Source of the DNA: Gp6-AA40 sp050742535
GTDB taxonomy: Bacteria > Acidobacteriota > Vicinamibacteria > Vicinamibacterales > UBA2999
Assembly (NCBI GenBank): GCA_050742535.1
Contig: JBOGIQ010000341.1
Coordinates: forward strand, 1 to 6,634
Reading direction: 5' to 3'
Length of the DNA: 6,634 nucleotides
The position numbers were made by a program, and so were the translations under genes. The notes under the pieces were generated by a model. That model was given only the letters and a program-made list of their open reading frames with translations. It was not told where the DNA came from and searched no databases. Positions within the stretch are counted from its first letter, which is position 1, and the number at the start of each line of letters is the position of its first letter. This document shows, piece after piece, positions 4,342 through 6,634 of this stretch.

Positions 4342-5646
4342 ATGCGGCCAGCAATCATAGCCAGCCTGATCTTGATCGTCGTAGGCACTGCCGACTATGC
4401 ATGGACGGCGACGCCACCGATCCCTGCGATTTCAGGGCCCATCACCGGGCCCGGCCGCATGTATCCGGATCCGCCGGTGAGCGCGGCGCCGAACGCGGTC
4501 AAGGTCGAGGACTTTCCGTACGTCACGGAGGAGTACTTCGTCACCGGCACAATTGGCGACGCACCCTATGCCACGCGAATCATCGTGCGGCGGCCACGAA
4601 ACGCGGGTGCCTTCAGCGGCACCGTGGTGTCCGAAGCGCTGCACGCCGGCGGGCGGTCGCTCGTCTTCGAGTGGTCGCGGCAGTCGATCCTCACGCGCAA
4701 CCACATGTTCGTCGAGATCGTGCACAGCGGCGGGAACGTCAACCTGCTCAAGACGTTCAACGCGGACAGGTACGCCTCGCTGAACATCGCGATGGGGCAG
4801 ACGAACGAGGTGATCGCCCAGGTTGGCCGGCTGATCAAGAGCAAGACCGGGCCCTTTGCGGCATACGACGTTCGGCGGGCAACGCTGATGGGAACCTCCG
4901 CCTCGAGCGGCACCGTTCGGACCTATCTGACGGCGCATCCGACGCTCCGCATGCCCGACGGCGGCCCTATCTTCGACGGCTTCCTGCTGACGAGCACCAA
5001 CGGCAACACCCCGCTGCCCGTTGTCGACGTGCCGATGATTCAGATGCCCACGCAGACGGAAGTCGTCACGTGGGCGGAGCAGGGAATCAAGTACCGGCGC
5101 CCGGACAGCGACGAACCTGGCAACCGGTTCCGCCTCTACGAAGTGGCCGGCATGCCGCACAACAACTCGCGCGACAATCCGGGGTTCCAGAATGATCCCT
5201 GCACGCTGCCGGTGACCGATTTTCCGGCGGGCGCGTTTACGGCGCTGGGTCTCGACCATCTGATCGAGTGGATCGCGAACGGGAAGACGCCGCCGCATGC
5301 GCCGCCGATCGCGGTGGATCAGGATTCGAAGAACGACGGGTCACACCTGGCGCTCGACGAGCACGGCAACGCGAAAGGCGGAATCCGCAATGTGTGGGTC
5401 GATGTGCCGATTGCCACCTACGGCGTGTTCGGCAAGGGCAAAACGCAGCAGCAGGATCGGCTCTGCCAGCTGGCCGGAACCAAGGTCCCATTGGCAGACG
5501 ATACGCTGCGCAAGTTGTATCGCGGAAATGCGGACTATACCGGACGCATCGAGCAGCGGCTGAAGCAACTCAGCGCGGACGGTTGGTATCTGCCCGAATA
5601 CGCGGATTTGATTCGCGCGGACGCAAAAAAGGTGACAATCCCTTAA
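4342..5646 (+). CDS. Exported alpha/beta hydrolase-domain protein (Abhydrolase_10-like)
   Basis: The protein has 434 residues. ATG 4342 is chosen because GGAGA (4331-4335) lies 6 bases upstream and a signal peptide follows (MRPAIIASLILIVVGTADYA, cleavage around residues 20-24). The in-frame extension back to the GTG at 4291 is encoded by the hairpin repeat and is rejected. An N-terminal beta domain contains YFVTGTIGDAPYATRIIVRRP (65-85). It is followed by SGTVVSEAL (92-100), FEWSRQSIL and HMFVEIVHSGGNVNLLK (121-137). The nucleophile elbow is probably GTSASSGTVRTYL, with Ser186 as nucleophile (183-195). The catalytic His is probably His273 in YEVAGMPHNNS. The acid is unassigned, with Glu240 in MPTQTEVVTW a candidate. 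This layout fits the large secreted alpha/beta hydrolase-domain family (PF20091-like), whose members have few known substrates. An esterase-like activity on the periplasmic side is inferred. It converges on the DUF4136 pair with a 15-bp gap. Confidence 0.87.
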   Translation: MRPAIIASLILIVVGTADYAWTATPPIPAISGPITGPGRMYPDPPVSAAPNAVKVEDFPYVTEEYFVTGTIGDAPYATRIIVRRPRNAGAFSGTVVSEALHAGGRSLVFEWSRQSILTRNHMFVEIVHSGGNVNLLKTFNADRYASLNIAMGQTNEVIAQVGRLIKSKTGPFAAYDVRRATLMGTSASSGTVRTYLTAHPTLRMPDGGPIFDGFLLTSTNGNTPLPVVDVPMIQMPTQTEVVTWAEQGIKYRRPDSDEPGNRFRLYEVAGMPHNNSRDNPGFQNDPCTLPVTDFPAGAFTALGLDHLIEWIANGKTPPHAPPIAVDQDSKNDGSHLALDEHGNAKGGIRNVWVDVPIATYGVFGKGKTQQQDRLCQLAGTKVPLADDTLRKLYRGNADYTGRIEQRLKQLSADGWYLPEYADLIRADAKKVTIP

Positions 5647-5661
5647 TCCTCCCCCGTCGCC

Positions 5662-6189
5662 CTAGCGCGACCTTCTTACACGCGGGTATTTCTCGAGTAG
5701 CTTCCGCGCATCATCCGGAAGTTTATTCACCAGCTTCGAACCTGTACGTTCGTCGTCTCGGTACACCCCGCGCCACATAGGGTCCGCGTCGCCGCGTCTG
5801 AAGATATCGATGACCAGCGTCCCTTCCGTGATGCGGACGGGGCGGCGGACTGCAACAGGCCCGCCCGGCACCCGGCGAATCAACCGGCGCTCGACGTCTC
5901 CGAACTCCTCGCCAGTGACGATGAACTCCACCACGATGTCCGGCTGGCCGTTGGTTTCCGTGAGCCCCTTCCCGATGAGCGCGCGGCGAATTGCCGTCGC
6001 CAGTTTCTTCAGGAACAGGGGGTTGTCCAGTTCCGCGCGGCGGCTGTCGACCTGCTGGGCGCGGAAGGAAAAAGTCCGGAAGGCGGCGAAGTCGATCCGC
6101 GGATCGAATTGCACGTGTGACTCGTCCGCGCTGAGCATCGCGGCAGTCAGCGCGAATACCGCCAGAGTTGACGCGGCTCGGAGGGCCAA
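5662..6189 (-). CDS. DUF4136-like exported protein, paralog 1 (TTG start)
   Basis: The protein has 175 residues. The start is a TTG at 6189, the base directly after the upstream gene's TAG stop. It is supported by GAGG (6196-6199) 6 bases upstream and by the signal peptide it opens (MALRAASTLAVFALTAAMLS, cleavage near ADES). The next Met (18) would destroy the signal. The mature part begins HVQFDPRIDFAAFRTFSF (25-42), the 'Dp.vdFs.frTf' opening of DUF4136. A predicted helix follows (PLFLKKLATAIRRALIGKGL), then DIVVEFIV, then the late block TEGTLVIDIF (121-130), MWRGVYRDD (138-146), and a C-terminal helix LPDDARKLLEKYP. No lipobox cysteine is present, unlike many DUF4136 lipoproteins, so a soluble periplasmic protein is more likely. 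Function is unknown. The ribosome site lies inside the upstream gene, which suggests translational coupling. Confidence 0.88.
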   Translation of the reverse strand: MALRAASTLAVFALTAAMLSADESHVQFDPRIDFAAFRTFSFRAQQVDSRRAELDNPLFLKKLATAIRRALIGKGLTETNGQPDIVVEFIVTGEEFGDVERRLIRRVPGGPVAVRRPVRITEGTLVIDIFRRGDADPMWRGVYRDDERTGSKLVNKLPDDARKLLEKYPRVRRSR

Positions 6190-6634
6190 CTATTTCCTCA
6201 GCCTCGGGAACTGAAACAGGAGTGTCTTGACATGTTCCGGGAGCGCCGCGGCGACCCGGGAGGCATCGGAGTCTGTGTCGTGGTAGACGCCTCGCCAGAC
6301 CAGCGCCTTCGTGTCCGCGCGGATGACATCGATGACCAGCGTGCCCTCTGTGAAGTCTGGCTGATTTGGATTCGGTTGCCGCCGGCCCCTGCCGCCGCCG
6401 ACGCCTTGTTCCACCGGCCGGCCCATGCGATCGATCGCGTAGTCGGCGCTTCGTACACTGCTCTCCACGACTAGTGCCGGCTGGTTCGCCACCTGTGCCA
6501 GGCCACGGTTCATGAGGGCGGTAGTCGCCGCCTCGCGGAGAACCCTGTGCACGACTGGAGAGTTGAGCGCGGGGTGTTTGCTCGTGACGGTCGCCGTCCC
6601 GATCGTGAACGTCCGGAACGCCGAGAAGTCCACA
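6190..6634 (-). CDS. DUF4136-like protein, paralog 2 (N-terminus cut by window edge)
   Basis: A frame with no stop enters from the right edge and ends at a TAG (6190-6192), giving about 147 residues in the window. The visible start, VDFSAFRTFTIG, matches residues 32-43 of the neighbouring paralog, so the signal peptide and 'FDP' strand lie outside the window. The GTG at the edge is an internal Val codon rather than a start. Shared blocks are FTEGTLVIDVIRADTK, VWRGVYHDTDSD and a C-terminal LPEHVKTLLFQFPRLRK. It differs by a glycine/arginine-rich loop (VEQGVGGGRGRRQPNPNQPD) where the paralog has RRVPGGPVAVRRP. It directly precedes paralog 1 with no gap between its stop and the next start, so the two form one transcriptional unit arising from a tandem duplication. 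Function is unknown. Confidence 0.87.
   Translation of the reverse strand, partial: VDFSAFRTFTIGTATVTSKHPALNSPVVHRVLREAATTALMNRGLAQVANQPALVVESSVRSADYAIDRMGRPVEQGVGGGRGRRQPNPNQPDFTEGTLVIDVIRADTKALVWRGVYHDTDSDASRVAAALPEHVKTLLFQFPRLRK

Noticed and set aside
4432..5298. 288-residue minus-strand frame opposite the alpha/beta hydrolase
   Set aside because: It is a shadow frame: Arg/Val/His-rich, with no motifs and no convincing start.

Overview
The window is a stretch of GC-rich bacterial chromosome. Most of its proteins are predicted to be exported: nearly every gene opens with a signal peptide or an N-terminal hydrophobic segment. The gene mix is a PQQ-type quinoprotein dehydrogenase paired with a c-type cytochrome, a DUF6152-like protein beside a 'PDLxGxW' secreted protein, a LolA-like protein and DUF4136-like proteins. 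Together with short dispersed hairpin repeats, this suggests a soil Acidobacteriota genome, probably Vicinamibacteria. That assignment rests on gene content and remembered family distribution, not on a marker gene.

Layout: (1) Positions 1-1436, minus strand, are a probable three-gene operon read leftward: a LolA-like exported protein (702-1436), a DUF6152-family protein (240-638) and the start of a secreted 'PDLNGTW' protein (1-228, cut by the window edge). (2) Positions 1437-1539 are a divergent control region holding eight tandem 7-bp units. (3) Positions 1540-3959, plus strand, are a tightly linked pair: a di-heme cytochrome c and a quinoprotein alcohol-dehydrogenase-like enzyme 2 bp apart. 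(4) Positions 3960-4235, minus strand, are a small exported protein of unknown function whose stop codon abuts that of the quinoprotein. (5) Positions 4236-4341 are a divergent region with one complete and one cut-short copy of a 25-bp hairpin repeat. (6) Positions 4342-5646, plus strand, are an exported alpha/beta hydrolase-domain protein. (7) Positions 5662-6634, minus strand, are two tandem DUF4136-like paralogs, the first of them cut by the window edge. No gap longer than about 110 bp lacks a gene.

The best-supported functional unit is the periplasmic redox pair. The quinoprotein would oxidise an alcohol or aldehyde-like substrate with PQQ, and the di-heme cytochrome encoded just upstream is the natural electron acceptor. 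The quinoprotein keeps the adjacent-cysteine pair, the Glu and Asn metal ligands and the catalytic Asp. It also has a second Asp two residues on (a D-Y-D motif), the hallmark of lanthanide-using enzymes. The other notable features are the heptamer array in the divergent promoter region and the hairpin repeat. The repeat lies 33 and 30 bp upstream of two unrelated start codons, in the same relative orientation each time.

No RNA genes, CRISPR array, transposase or phage genes were seen. Nothing here is clearly a wholly new system.
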